Assembly (NCBI GenBank): GCA_964406705.1
Contig: CAYOSS010000005.1
Coordinates: forward strand, 1 to 39,426
Direction of reading: 5' to 3'
Length of the DNA: 39,426 nucleotides
From: CAZRRV01 sp964406705
Lineage (GTDB): Bacteria > Bacillota > Clostridia > Oscillospirales > Acutalibacteraceae
The notes beneath the pieces were generated by a model. It did not search any database. It was given only the letters and a program-made list of their open reading frames with translations, and was not told where the DNA came from. Each line of letters starts with the position of its first letter. Within the stretch, counting starts at the first letter, position 1. The position numbers and the translations under genes are program-made. Below, one piece after another: positions 29,369 to 37,924 of this stretch.

Positions 29369-30243
29369 CGCCCGTGCGCAGCCCGGACGATTTCGCGGAG
29401 TACACCCTTCTTGACGCGGCGGGGGGAGAGCGTCTTGAGAGCTGGAACGGCGTCGTGCTGATCCGTCCCGAGCCGCAGGCGGTCTGGAGCGGGCCGCGCG
29501 AGCACCCGCTGTGGAGCCGGCCCCACGCCGTGTACCACCGCTCCGACAGGGGCGGCGGCGCCTGGGAGACGCTGAAACCCGTCCCCGAGGACTGGAGTGT
29601 GGGCTATCGGGGGATGCGGTTCCGCCTGCGGCTGATGGGCTTTAAGCACACCGGGCTTTTCCCCGAGCAGGCGGCAAACTGGAACAGAGCCATGTCGCTT
29701 ATTTCCGGCGCGGGGAGGGCAGTCAGGGCGCTGAACCTCTTCGCCTACACCGGCGCCGCTTCCGTGGCGTGTCTAAAGGCCGGGGCCTCGGTCACCCACG
29801 TGGACGCGGCGAAGGGTATGGTGCGTATGGCGAAGGACAACGCGGCTCTAAGCGGTCTCGCGGACCGCCCCGCGCGCTGGCTTCAGGACGACTGCTTAAA
29901 GTTCCTCGCCCGCGAGGGGCGGCGGGGGGGCCGTTACGACGCGGTGATCCTCGACCCGCCGGTATACGGGCGCGGGCCCGGCGGGGAGCTTTGGCGGCTG
30001 GAGGAGCAAATCGAGCCGTTACTGCGCCTCGTCGCGGGGGTGCTCTGCGAGCGGCCGCTGTTCGTGCTGCTGAATACTTACACCTCCGGGATCTCCCCCA
30101 CCGTGTTCGAGTTCCTCATAAAGCGGGAGATAGCGGGGCGGCGGGGGAAAATATTTACGGAGGAGCTGGGGCTTCCCGTGCGGGCGAAGGACGTGATCCT
30201 TCCCTGCGGGTACTCCACCTGGTGGATAAACGATGCCGAATGA
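29365..30243 (+). CDS. RlmI/RlmK-type SAM-dependent methyltransferase
   Basis: Probably methylates a base, most likely in 23S rRNA, by analogy with the C-terminal domain of RlmI/RlmL (inference). 292 residues from a GTG start. The SAM-binding motif I is N-L-F-A-Y-T-G-A-A-S near 130-139, the acidic H-V-D-A-A-K follows, and the catalytic-type loop is D-P-P-V-Y-G-R-G-P. The upstream G-F-K-H-T-G-L-F-P-E-Q segment is characteristic of this branch. There is no PUA domain. It is translationally coupled to ruvB and overlaps the ecfA1 start by 11 bp. Confidence 0.82.
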   Translation: MTPVRSPDDFAEYTLLDAAGGERLESWNGVVLIRPEPQAVWSGPREHPLWSRPHAVYHRSDRGGGAWETLKPVPEDWSVGYRGMRFRLRLMGFKHTGLFPEQAANWNRAMSLISGAGRAVRALNLFAYTGAASVACLKAGASVTHVDAAKGMVRMAKDNAALSGLADRPARWLQDDCLKFLAREGRRGGRYDAVILDPPVYGRGPGGELWRLEEQIEPLLRLVAGVLCERPLFVLLNTYTSGISPTVFEFLIKREIAGRRGKIFTEELGLPVRAKDVILPCGYSTWWINDAE

Positions 30244-31108
30244 TTTGATTACTCTGCGCGACGTGTGCTACACATACGACGCCGACGGGGAGAGCCCCAA
30301 CGAGGTGCTGAAAGGCCTGAACATCTCTTTTCCGGCGGGGCAGTTTTGCGCTGTTTTGGGGCGGAACGGCTGCGGAAAGTCGACGCTGGCGCGGCTTCTC
30401 AACGGCCTCTTAAAGCCCACTTCCGGCGAGGTCACCGTGGGAGGGCTGCCGGTAAACGAGGAGAACGAGCTTGCTGTCCGCCGAAAGGTGGGGCTGGTCT
30501 TCCAGAACCCCGATAACCAGTTGGTCGCGACCTCAGTGGAGGACGATGTCGCTTTCGGTATGGAGAACATCGGCGTCCCCCGCGAGGAGATGGCGCGCCG
30601 GGTTGAGGCGTCGCTGAGAGCGGTGGATATGTGGGAGTACCGGGAATCCTCGCCCGCGAACCTCTCCGGGGGGCAGAAGCAGAGGGTCGCGATAGCCGGT
30701 ATTTTGGCGATGGAGCCGGAGTGCGTGGTGTTTGACGAACCCACCGCTATGCTGGACCCCAAGGGGCGCCGCGAGGTTATGGACACGGTGCTCTCTCTCA
30801 AGGCGGCGAAGAACATCACGGTAATATTTATAACCCACTTCATGGAGGAAGCGGCTTTGTCCGACAGGGTAGTGATTTTGGACGAAGGCGGAGTGGCGGC
30901 GGACGGTAAGCCGGGCGAGATTTTCCTCCAAACCGAACGGCTGCGCGCCCTGGGGCTTGATGTACCCGTGGGGGCCGCCCTTATAAACGAGCTAAACGCC
31001 GCCGGGGCGGGGCTGCCCGTGGGCGCGGTCACGGCCGGGGAGTGCGCCGCGGTGCTCGCCGAGGCGCTTATGAAGAGATCCCACGGGGGCGCGGTATGCC
31101 GGTCTTAG
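30233..31108 (+). CDS. ecfA1: ECF transporter ATPase EcfA1
   Basis: One of two ATPases powering group II ECF vitamin transporters. 291 residues: Walker A G-R-N-G-C-G-K-S-T, Q-loop Q-N-P-D-N-Q, signature L-S-G-G-Q-K-Q-R, Walker B C-V-V-F-D-E-P-T and H-loop I-T-H. The Q-N-P-D-N-Q variant is typical of the first ATPase. It overlaps both neighbours, so the three ecf genes form one translational unit. Confidence 0.96.
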   Translation: MPNDLITLRDVCYTYDADGESPNEVLKGLNISFPAGQFCAVLGRNGCGKSTLARLLNGLLKPTSGEVTVGGLPVNEENELAVRRKVGLVFQNPDNQLVATSVEDDVAFGMENIGVPREEMARRVEASLRAVDMWEYRESSPANLSGGQKQRVAIAGILAMEPECVVFDEPTAMLDPKGRREVMDTVLSLKAAKNITVIFITHFMEEAALSDRVVILDEGGVAADGKPGEIFLQTERLRALGLDVPVGAALINELNAAGAGLPVGAVTAGECAAVLAEALMKRSHGGAVCRS

Positions 31109-31959
31109 AAGTGCGGGACCTCTCCTACAGCTACGATGTGGGGACCAAATTCCCCGTAAAGGCGGTGAGCGGGGTCAGCTTTTCCCTCGAGGCGGGGGAG
31201 ATATTGGGCGTGATAGGGCACACGGGTTCCGGCAAATCCACCGTGATGCAGCACTTAAACGGGCTTATAAAGGCCGAGCCGGGGCATATATTCCTCCGGG
31301 GGCGCGATATCTGGGAGAACCCCAAGGAGATAAAATCCGTGCGTTTTAAGGTGGGGCTCGTCTTTCAGTATCCCGAATATCAGCTTTTCGACGAGACAGT
31401 CTATAAGGATATCGCTTTCGGACCCCGGAATATGGGGCTCGACGCCGAGGAAGTCCGCCGCAGGGTGCTTAGAGCCGCCAAAATGGTGGGGCTTTCCCCG
31501 GAGCTGCTAAAGAAATCCCCCTTCGACCTCTCCGGCGGGGAGAAACGCCGCGCCGCCATAGCCGGAATTATAGCGATGGAGCCGGAAGTCTTGGTGTTAG
31601 ACGAGCCCACGGCGGGGCTTGACCCGGCCGGCAGGGAGACGGTGCTGCGCTTTATCAAGGACTACCGAGACGAGACGGGCGCGTCGGTGATTTTCGTCTC
31701 GCACAGTATGCGCGACGTCGCCGCCACCGCCGATAAGATATTGGTGCTGAACAAGGGCGAGGTGTTCGCGTCCGGCACCGTGGAGGAAGTGTTCCGGGGG
31801 GCCGAAAGGCTCGCGTCCGTGGGGCTGGACGTCCCGGACATCACCAAGATTTTCATCGGGATGCGCGAGCTCGGCGCGGACGTCCCCACCGACGTTTACA
31901 CTTTAGAGCGGGCCAAGGCGGTTCTCCTTGAGAAATTGGGGAGGGCGGGCGTTGCTTAG
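31096..31959 (+). CDS. ecfA2: ECF transporter ATPase EcfA2
   Basis: Second ATPase of the module. 287 residues from ATG 31096 (internal to the end of ecfA1). Walker A G-H-T-G-S-G-K-S-T, Q-loop Q-Y-P-E-Y-Q, signature L-S-G-G-E-K-R-R, Walker B V-L-V-L-D-E-P-T and H-loop V-S-H. The Q-Y-P-E-Y-Q form distinguishes EcfA2 from EcfA1. The stop overlaps the ecfT start. Confidence 0.96.
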   Translation: MPVLEVRDLSYSYDVGTKFPVKAVSGVSFSLEAGEILGVIGHTGSGKSTVMQHLNGLIKAEPGHIFLRGRDIWENPKEIKSVRFKVGLVFQYPEYQLFDETVYKDIAFGPRNMGLDAEEVRRRVLRAAKMVGLSPELLKKSPFDLSGGEKRRAAIAGIIAMEPEVLVLDEPTAGLDPAGRETVLRFIKDYRDETGASVIFVSHSMRDVAATADKILVLNKGEVFASGTVEEVFRGAERLASVGLDVPDITKIFIGMRELGADVPTDVYTLERAKAVLLEKLGRAGVA

Positions 31960-32761
31960 AGACATAACTCTGGGGCAGTATGTCCCGACAGCGTCTTTCC
32001 TCCACAAGGCGGACGCGAGGACGAAGATCCTTCTTTTGATAGTCTGGATTGTGATTCTCTTCCTCTCCGGCAACTTCTACGGGCTCGCGTTTTGCGCGGT
32101 CTGCGTTGTCGCGCTGATGGCGGTCTCACGGGTGCCGCTCAGGATGTACCTGCGCAACGTCAAGGCGGTGTGGTTCGTCATCGCCCTGACCTCCGTGATA
32201 AACGCCCTGTCGGTGCGCTCGGGGCGGGAGCTTTTCTCCTTCTGGGTAATACACGTGACCGTGGGAGGCTTGGAGCGAGCGCTCTTTATGTCGGCGAGGA
32301 TAATCTTACTGATACTGCTGAGCGCTATGTTCACCTACTCCACAAAGCCCACCGAGATCACCGACGCTATAGAGAGCCTGCTCGCGCCGCTGCGGATATT
32401 CGGACTCAGGGAGGCGGTGCATGTCCTCGCGATGACGATGACCATCGCCCTGCGGTTCATTCCCACGCTGATAGACGAGACCAACAAGATCACCTCGGCT
32501 CAGAAGGCCCGCGGCGCGGATATCGACAGCGGCTCGATAATAAAGCGCGTGAAGGCAATGCTGCCCATTCTGATACCCCTGCTGCTTTCCTCGGTGCGCC
32601 GGGCGTACGAGCTTGCCGAGGCGATGGAGAGCCGCTGCTACAACGGCGGCGCCGGGCGCACCAAGTACAAGCGCGCCGCTCTCGGCTGGCGGGACGCGGT
32701 GTGCGCGGGAGCGAGCCTTCTCGCTTTGGACGGGGTACTGTTTCTGAGGTTCACCTTTTAG
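31952..32761 (+). CDS. ecfT: ECF transporter transmembrane coupling protein EcfT
   Basis: Membrane scaffold connecting the ATPases to exchangeable S-components. 269 residues from a TTG start giving M-L-R-D-I-T-L-G-Q-Y, the family's usual opening, with GGGGAGGGCGGG upstream; an earlier in-frame TTG at 31928 is less likely. The first hydrophobic segment (I-L-L-L-I-V-W-I-V-I-L-F-L) follows. The coupling motifs A-Q-K-A-R-G-A and A-E-A-M-E-S-R end in arginines that contact the ATPases. No S-component gene is adjacent; ThiT at 19094 is a likely client. Confidence 0.95.
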   Translation: MLRDITLGQYVPTASFLHKADARTKILLLIVWIVILFLSGNFYGLAFCAVCVVALMAVSRVPLRMYLRNVKAVWFVIALTSVINALSVRSGRELFSFWVIHVTVGGLERALFMSARIILLILLSAMFTYSTKPTEITDAIESLLAPLRIFGLREAVHVLAMTMTIALRFIPTLIDETNKITSAQKARGADIDSGSIIKRVKAMLPILIPLLLSSVRRAYELAEAMESRCYNGGAGRTKYKRAALGWRDAVCAGASLLALDGVLFLRFTF

Positions 32762-32766
32762 CCGAT

Positions 32767-33540
32767 ATGAGACGGTTATGCTTGAAAATCCGTTTCCTCG
32801 GCACGCGCTACCACGGCTGGCAGTCGCAGACGAACGCGCCGGCGGTGCAGGATGTCCTGAAAGAGGCGCTCCTTTCCCTCACGGCGGGGGACGCGCGCGG
32901 GCTTACGGGCTGCGGGAGGACGGACAGCGGCGTCCACGCGAACGCCTACTACTGCCACTTTGACACCGGCTCCTCTCTGCCGGAGGAGCGGTTCGTGGCG
33001 GGGCTCAACTCCAAGCTCCCGGCCGATATAGCGGTGCTCTCCTGCCGCGAGGTGCCGGGCGACTTTCACGCGAGGTACAGCGCCACCGGCAAGAGGTATG
33101 TTTACCTGATTTACTCCTCGCCCGTCCGCGACCCCTTTTTGGAGGGGCGGGCGTACCGGGTAAACAGGGAGTTAGATGTGGATTTACTGAACCGCGAGGC
33201 GGCGGCGTTCGCGGGGGAGCATGACTTTTCCGCTTTTATGGCGTCGGGGAGCTCGGTTAAGTCCACACGGAGGGTGATCGGCGAGTGCCGCTTTACGGAG
33301 CACGGGCGGTTCACCGTTTTCAGCGTGACGGGCAACGGGTTTCTCTACAATATGGTGCGCATTATGGTGGGGACGCTGCTCGACACCGAGCGGGGGCGCT
33401 TCTCCCCCGGGCAGGTGGAAAGGGCGTTGCTCTCCGGGAGACGCGACGACGCCGGGCGCACCGCCCCCGCGCACGCTCTTTATTTAGACGAGGTATTTTA
33501 CGGGAAGGAGGGTCCGGGTCTTGCCCAAACGGAAACGTGA
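32767..33540 (+). CDS. truA: tRNA pseudouridine(38-40) synthase TruA
   Basis: Makes pseudouridine at positions 38-40 of tRNA anticodon stems. 257 residues. The catalytic aspartate is in G-C-G-R-T-D-S-G-V-H-A. F-H-A-R-Y-S-A-T-G-K-R-Y and G-N-G-F-L-Y-N-M-V-R-I-M-V-G-T-L are diagnostic. The start at ATG 32767 has only a weak ribosome site and lies 5 bp after ecfT. Its end overlaps the next gene by 20 bp. Confidence 0.95.
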   Translation: MRRLCLKIRFLGTRYHGWQSQTNAPAVQDVLKEALLSLTAGDARGLTGCGRTDSGVHANAYYCHFDTGSSLPEERFVAGLNSKLPADIAVLSCREVPGDFHARYSATGKRYVYLIYSSPVRDPFLEGRAYRVNRELDVDLLNREAAAFAGEHDFSAFMASGSSVKSTRRVIGECRFTEHGRFTVFSVTGNGFLYNMVRIMVGTLLDTERGRFSPGQVERALLSGRRDDAGRTAPAHALYLDEVFYGKEGPGLAQTET

Positions 33541-34747
33541 CCGCCGGGAACGGGCCGGCGCGTCCACCGACGGCCGGGCGGCGAAGAAGAGCGGCAAGCC
33601 GGCGAAGAAGTCCCGCCGGGCCGATCCACCCCCCTACACCGTGATAAAGAGCCGTCGCAGGGTGAAGCGGATAATAATAGCCGCCGTGGCGGCGGCGCTG
33701 GTCGCGGGGCTGCTCACCTGGCATTTCTGCACCCCCACCGGGATATTCGAGTCTCTTCAAAACAGCTACTCTCTCCACTCCACGGAGGGGAACGCCGAGA
33801 ACGGGCTCGCCGGTTCGTCCTTTCTGCAAATGGACGCGCGGTACGGGCGGGTGGACGTGCTCTCCGACAGCTACATAGAGATATACAACTCGAAGGGCGG
33901 GGGAGCGTACGCCGCGAGGCACGGCTTCTCCTCCCCGGCTATGGTGTCCTCGGCGGCGCGGACGCTGGTTTACGACCGGGGCGGCTCCGGGCTTGCCGTA
34001 TACACCGCGAGGAAACGGGCACAGAGCCTCGCCTTTGACGGCGAACTTTACACCGCCGCGATTTCCCGGAACGGCACCGCCGCCGCCGCCTACAAGTCGA
34101 ACGACTACCTCTCCGTGGTGGAGGTCTACTCCAAGTCCTCCAAGCGGCGCTTTGTGAAGAATTTTCCCGATTCCTACGTCACCGCGCTGGTGTTAAACCC
34201 GCGCGGGAGGTATTTGGCGGTCGCGACGGTGCGCGCGAGCGGCGGGACGCTGCAAAGCGATATTTATTGCTTCGACGCCAGAAAAGGTAAGGAGCTTTCC
34301 CGGGAGAGCTACCCCGGCGCGTATTTCAACTGGGCGGCGCCGTCGGGTAAGAGGGCGCTCTTCGCGGGGCCCGACAAGGCGGTGTACGTGACTTTCCGGG
34401 GCGGGGAGCAGTCCGGAGCGGAGCTCCCCGGGAGGATTTTGGCCTGCGCCGCGACGCCCAAAGGCACCGTGGGCTTCATCTGCGGGGAGGAGAGCGCCGG
34501 GGAGCGGCGGGTCTTAGTGTACGACAAGAAGGGCCGCGAAAAGGCTGATTTCGCTTTCTCCGGGGCGGCGGAAGGGTTTTCTATCACCGAAAACCGGGTG
34601 TACATCCTCTCCGCGCCTGATCTGTACAAGTATGATTTTTCCGGGGGGGAGCCGGAGGTCACCTCGCTGCCCAAAGCGAGGATGATTTCCGCGTCAAAGA
34701 GCGGCGCCGCCGTGCTGAGCGACGCTCGTCTGCAATTCGTAAAATAG
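33521..34747 (+). CDS. DUF5711-like membrane-anchored beta-propeller protein
   Basis: 408 residues from a TTG start with AAGGAGGG 9 bases upstream. A very basic N-terminal tail (residues 1-50, many Lys/Arg) precedes one membrane segment at about 50-68 (I-I-I-A-A-V-A-A-A-L-V-A-G-L-L), so the bulk should lie outside the cell. The rest reads as repeated beta-strand blades (for example A-L-V-L-N-P-R-G-R-Y-L-A-V-A-T, then G-K-R-A-L-F-A-G-P). Assignment to DUF5711 is from recalled family features, not a search; function is unknown. The context beside cvpA suggests a cell-envelope role. Confidence 0.75.
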   Translation: MPKRKRDRRERAGASTDGRAAKKSGKPAKKSRRADPPPYTVIKSRRRVKRIIIAAVAAALVAGLLTWHFCTPTGIFESLQNSYSLHSTEGNAENGLAGSSFLQMDARYGRVDVLSDSYIEIYNSKGGGAYAARHGFSSPAMVSSAARTLVYDRGGSGLAVYTARKRAQSLAFDGELYTAAISRNGTAAAAYKSNDYLSVVEVYSKSSKRRFVKNFPDSYVTALVLNPRGRYLAVATVRASGGTLQSDIYCFDARKGKELSRESYPGAYFNWAAPSGKRALFAGPDKAVYVTFRGGEQSGAELPGRILACAATPKGTVGFICGEESAGERRVLVYDKKGREKADFAFSGAAEGFSITENRVYILSAPDLYKYDFSGGEPEVTSLPKARMISASKSGAAVLSDARLQFVK

Positions 34748-34798
34748 GCGATACCGCGAATAGCCGCGCTGTGTCGCCAAAAAGAAGGGTTGGTCATT

Positions 34799-35470
34799 AT
34801 GTTCATTATCCTTGATGTAATCGTCGTCGCCGTCGTCGCGCTGCTCGCGTGGCTCTCCGCCAGAAGGGGCTTTGTCCGCTCTCTGATAGAGCTTGTGGGC
34901 TTCATCGGGCTGTTTGTGCTGATCCTCACCGGGATCAGGCCCCTTTGCGCCAAGATCTACGACTCCTCCGTGGAGCGCACCGTGGTGGAGCGGGTGGAGG
35001 ATATAGTCGACCGCATCGGCGGGGAGGATATAGAGCGCATCAAGAACGGGTTGCCCGACGAGATTAAACGCGCGGCCGCGGCTTTGGGCGTGGACCTTGA
35101 CGAGATCTTCGAGGACGGCATCTCCGCCGACCGCGTGGCGGAGCATATCTCCCGCCAGGTCGTGCGCCCGATGGCGGTAGACGCGCTCTACTCGCTGCTG
35201 AGCGTCTTGGTGTTCGTAATAGGTATGGTAGTGGTGCGGTTCGCGGCCAAGGGGCTTAACCGTCTCTTCAAGGCGCCCGTGTTGGGGGCTCTTAACAAGG
35301 GGCTCGGAGCCGTGTTCGGAGCGGCTAAGGGAGTGATACTTATGATGGTCATCAGCGCCGCCGTGTCGCTCGCGGTCAGAGCGGCGGGGAGAGGCTTCTG
35401 GATCTTCACCGAGGCGAATATCGACAAGTCCTTCCTGTTCGGGAACTTGGCTAAAGTCCTCCACGGGTAA
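34799..35470 (+). CDS. cvpA: CvpA-family membrane protein
   Basis: 223 residues starting M-F-I-I-L-D-V-I-V-V-A-V-V; the ATG at 34799 is preferred because AGAAGGG lies about 10 bases upstream. About four membrane segments, with an acidic helical insert between the second and third (E-R-V-E-D-I-V-D-R-I-G-G-E-D). The glycine pattern in S-A-R-R-G-F-V-R-S-L is typical. CvpA proteins were named for colicin V production but are widespread, and linked to envelope stress or transport; the role here is unknown. An imperfect hairpin (GGCGATACCGCG / CGCGCTGTGTCGCC, 34748-34779) precedes the gene. Confidence 0.88.
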   Translation: MFIILDVIVVAVVALLAWLSARRGFVRSLIELVGFIGLFVLILTGIRPLCAKIYDSSVERTVVERVEDIVDRIGGEDIERIKNGLPDEIKRAAAALGVDLDEIFEDGISADRVAEHISRQVVRPMAVDALYSLLSVLVFVIGMVVVRFAAKGLNRLFKAPVLGALNKGLGAVFGAAKGVILMMVISAAVSLAVRAAGRGFWIFTEANIDKSFLFGNLAKVLHG

Positions 35471-35481
35471 ACGGGGCGACA

Positions 35482-35584
35482 GTACCGCCGGGGGAGAGCC
35501 AAAGCTTTTGAACGGGTGCCGCCGGCTACCCGTGGTGTTGCCCTGACCAACCCGGCGGCATTGCCGGATGCAACCGGCGGTACC
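35482..35584 (+). repeat. Long-range inverted repeat between cvpA and clpE
   Basis: GTACCGCCGG (from about 35482) and CCGGCGGTAC (to about 35584) are perfect complements enclosing about 80 bases that contain further GC-rich hairpins. The core is the same TACCGCCGG / CCGGCGGTA as in the ilvA-ridA hairpin. No CtsR heptad repeat (GGTCAAA) was recognised ahead of clpE. Confidence 0.6.
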
Positions 35585-35623
35585 GTGATACAACAGCCGC
35601 GCGAGGCGGCGGGGAGCGTTTTT

Positions 35624-37903
35624 ATGAAAATGTGCTATAAGTGCGGGAAGCGCCCGGCGGTGGTGTTCATCTCCGACGGAAGCAACCCGCAGGCGGAGCC
35701 GCGGGGGCTGTGCCTTGTTTGCGCCAAGGAGTCCGGGATACGTCCCGTCACCGACCTGCTGCGCAATATGAACCTGTCCGACGACGACATCGAGCAGATG
35801 AGCGACCAGATAGGCGACGCGTTCTCGCTTATGGAGGAGAACAGCGACGGGGAGGATTTCACCCCCGGCGGCGCCCCGGCGTTTCCGTTTATGGGCGGGG
35901 TTTACAACGGGGGAGACGCGGGCGAGAGGGAGAAGCAGAACGGCGAGCGCGAGGAGAAGCGCGGCGAGGGCAAGAAAAAGGGCAAGAAGCGCCGCTTTAT
36001 GGAGCAGTACTGTACCAACCTCAACGAGCGCGCGAGAGATGGCCGGCTGGACAGGGTCATAGGCCGTGACGCCGAGATGGAGAGGGTCATACAAATCCTC
36101 TCCCGCCGGCAGAAGAACAACCCCTGTCTCATAGGCGAGCCGGGCGTGGGCAAGACCGCCATAGCGGAGGGTCTTGCCCTGCGCATAGTTGAGGGCAAAG
36201 CCCCCGCGAGGCTGCTGGACAAGGAGATTTACCTGCTGGACCTCACCGCGCTGGTCGCGGGGACGCAGTTCAGGGGGCAGTTTGAGAGCCGCGTCAAGGG
36301 GTTAATCGAAGAGGTCAAGGCGGCGGGGAACATCATACTCTTCATAGACGAGGTGCACAGCCTCGTTGCGGCGGGGGATTCCGAGGGAGCGATGAGCGCG
36401 GGCAACATACTGAAGCCCGCCCTCTCCCGCGGGGAGATACAGGTCATAGGCGCGACCACCCTGACGGAGTACCGCAAATATATAGAAAAGGACGCCGCCC
36501 TGGAGCGCCGCTTCCAGCCCGTGACGGTGGAGGAGCCGTCCGTCGCCGCCTGCGTGGAGATTTTAAGCGGGGTGCGCTCCTACTACGAGGGTTACCACGG
36601 GGTCACCGTGACGGACAGGATAGTGAGGCTCGCCGTCTCGCTCTCGGAGCGGTACATCAGCGACCGCTTTCTCCCGGATAAGGCCATTGATCTGCTCGAC
36701 GAGGCCTGCGCGTGCGCGGCGCTGCGCAACAAGGCGGCGGACAGGCTCTACACCCTCAACAAGCGGGTGGCGGAGTTGTCCCGTACCGCCGAGGAGCTCG
36801 AGAGCGACACCGAGAACACGGATTACGAGCGGCTGGCGAACATCAAGCAGGAGCTGGCGCGCTGCAACGACGAAGCGTCCTCTCTTTACGGGCCCGCCTC
36901 TCAAAACGCCGTCACCGAGGACGACCTCGCCAAGGTGATAGAGCTGTGGACGGGCATCCCGGCGGGGAAGGTACGCGAGGGGGATTTAACCCGGCTCAAG
37001 CACTTATCCGAGCGCATTAAGGAAAAAGTCGTCGGGCAGGACGAGGCGGTGGACACCGTCGCGATGGGGGTCCGGCGCAACGGGGTGCAAATCTCCTCCC
37101 ACCGGCGCCCGGCGTCGTTCATCTTCGTGGGGCCCACGGGCGTCGGAAAAACCTACCTTGTGAAGGTGCTCTCGGAGCAGCTTTTCGACTCCCCCGAGAC
37201 GTTTATCCGCCTCGATATGTCGGAGTTTATGGAGAAGCACGCCGTTTCGCGGCTGATAGGCGCGCCTCCCGGCTACATCGGCTACGACGACGCGGGGCAG
37301 CTCACCGAGAAGGTTCGTCGCAAGCCGTACTCGGTGATCCTCTTCGACGAGATCGAGAAGGCTCACCCCGACGTGCTGAACGTGCTGCTGCAGATACTCG
37401 ACGACGGGCGCATCACCGACGCTCAGGGGCGCACGGTGAACTTCGAGAATACCGTTATAGTAATGACTTCCAACGCCGGGAGCGACAGGGCGGAGAACCC
37501 TCTGGGTTTCGGCAAGACGGAGTACACCGCCACCCGCGAGAAGGCTATGAAGGCGCTGGAGCAGTTCTTACGCCCGGAGTTTTTGGGGCGGGTGGATGAT
37601 ATTATAGTGTTCAACCCCCTGGGCGAGGAGGACCGGGTCCGGATAGCCGGGCTTATCCTGGACGAGCTGAAGCCCGTTCTCGCGGAGCGGGGGATTACCC
37701 TTTCCTACACCGGGGACGCCCTTCGGGAGATTTGCAAACGGGCGGGCAGCGTCAAGCGCGGGGCGAGGGACCTGCGCCGGGCGGTCCGCCGCGAGGTGGA
37801 GGACCCCATTATAAACGAGATTGTCGAGCGCGGGGACGGGTCCTTCGGCAAAGTGACGGTCACCGGCGGCGAGGGCGGGCTCCGCCTGCTGTTCGAGGAT
37901 TAG
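35624..37903 (+). CDS. clpE: ClpE-type AAA+ ATPase with N-terminal zinc finger
   Basis: Unfoldase that feeds misfolded proteins to ClpP or disaggregates them. 759 residues from ATG 35624 (GGGGAG 7 bases upstream). The N-terminal zinc finger has Cys4, Cys7, Cys30 and Cys33 (C-Y-K-C, C-L-V-C), the mark of ClpE as opposed to ClpC. A low-complexity charged linker (E-K-Q-N-G-E-R-E-E-K-R) follows. Two AAA+ modules show G-E-P-G-V-G-K-T with F-I-D-E-V-H, and G-P-T-G-V-G-K-T with L-F-D-E-I-E-K-A-H. The middle domain is short (R-T-A-E-E-L-E region). G-Y-D-D-A-G-Q-L-T-E lies in the second module. Confidence 0.93.
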   Translation: MKMCYKCGKRPAVVFISDGSNPQAEPRGLCLVCAKESGIRPVTDLLRNMNLSDDDIEQMSDQIGDAFSLMEENSDGEDFTPGGAPAFPFMGGVYNGGDAGEREKQNGEREEKRGEGKKKGKKRRFMEQYCTNLNERARDGRLDRVIGRDAEMERVIQILSRRQKNNPCLIGEPGVGKTAIAEGLALRIVEGKAPARLLDKEIYLLDLTALVAGTQFRGQFESRVKGLIEEVKAAGNIILFIDEVHSLVAAGDSEGAMSAGNILKPALSRGEIQVIGATTLTEYRKYIEKDAALERRFQPVTVEEPSVAACVEILSGVRSYYEGYHGVTVTDRIVRLAVSLSERYISDRFLPDKAIDLLDEACACAALRNKAADRLYTLNKRVAELSRTAEELESDTENTDYERLANIKQELARCNDEASSLYGPASQNAVTEDDLAKVIELWTGIPAGKVREGDLTRLKHLSERIKEKVVGQDEAVDTVAMGVRRNGVQISSHRRPASFIFVGPTGVGKTYLVKVLSEQLFDSPETFIRLDMSEFMEKHAVSRLIGAPPGYIGYDDAGQLTEKVRRKPYSVILFDEIEKAHPDVLNVLLQILDDGRITDAQGRTVNFENTVIVMTSNAGSDRAENPLGFGKTEYTATREKAMKALEQFLRPEFLGRVDDIIVFNPLGEEDRVRIAGLILDELKPVLAERGITLSYTGDALREICKRAGSVKRGARDLRRAVRREVEDPIINEIVERGDGSFGKVTVTGGEGGLRLLFED

Positions 37904-37924
37904 CGAGGTATGGAGGAAAATTCG

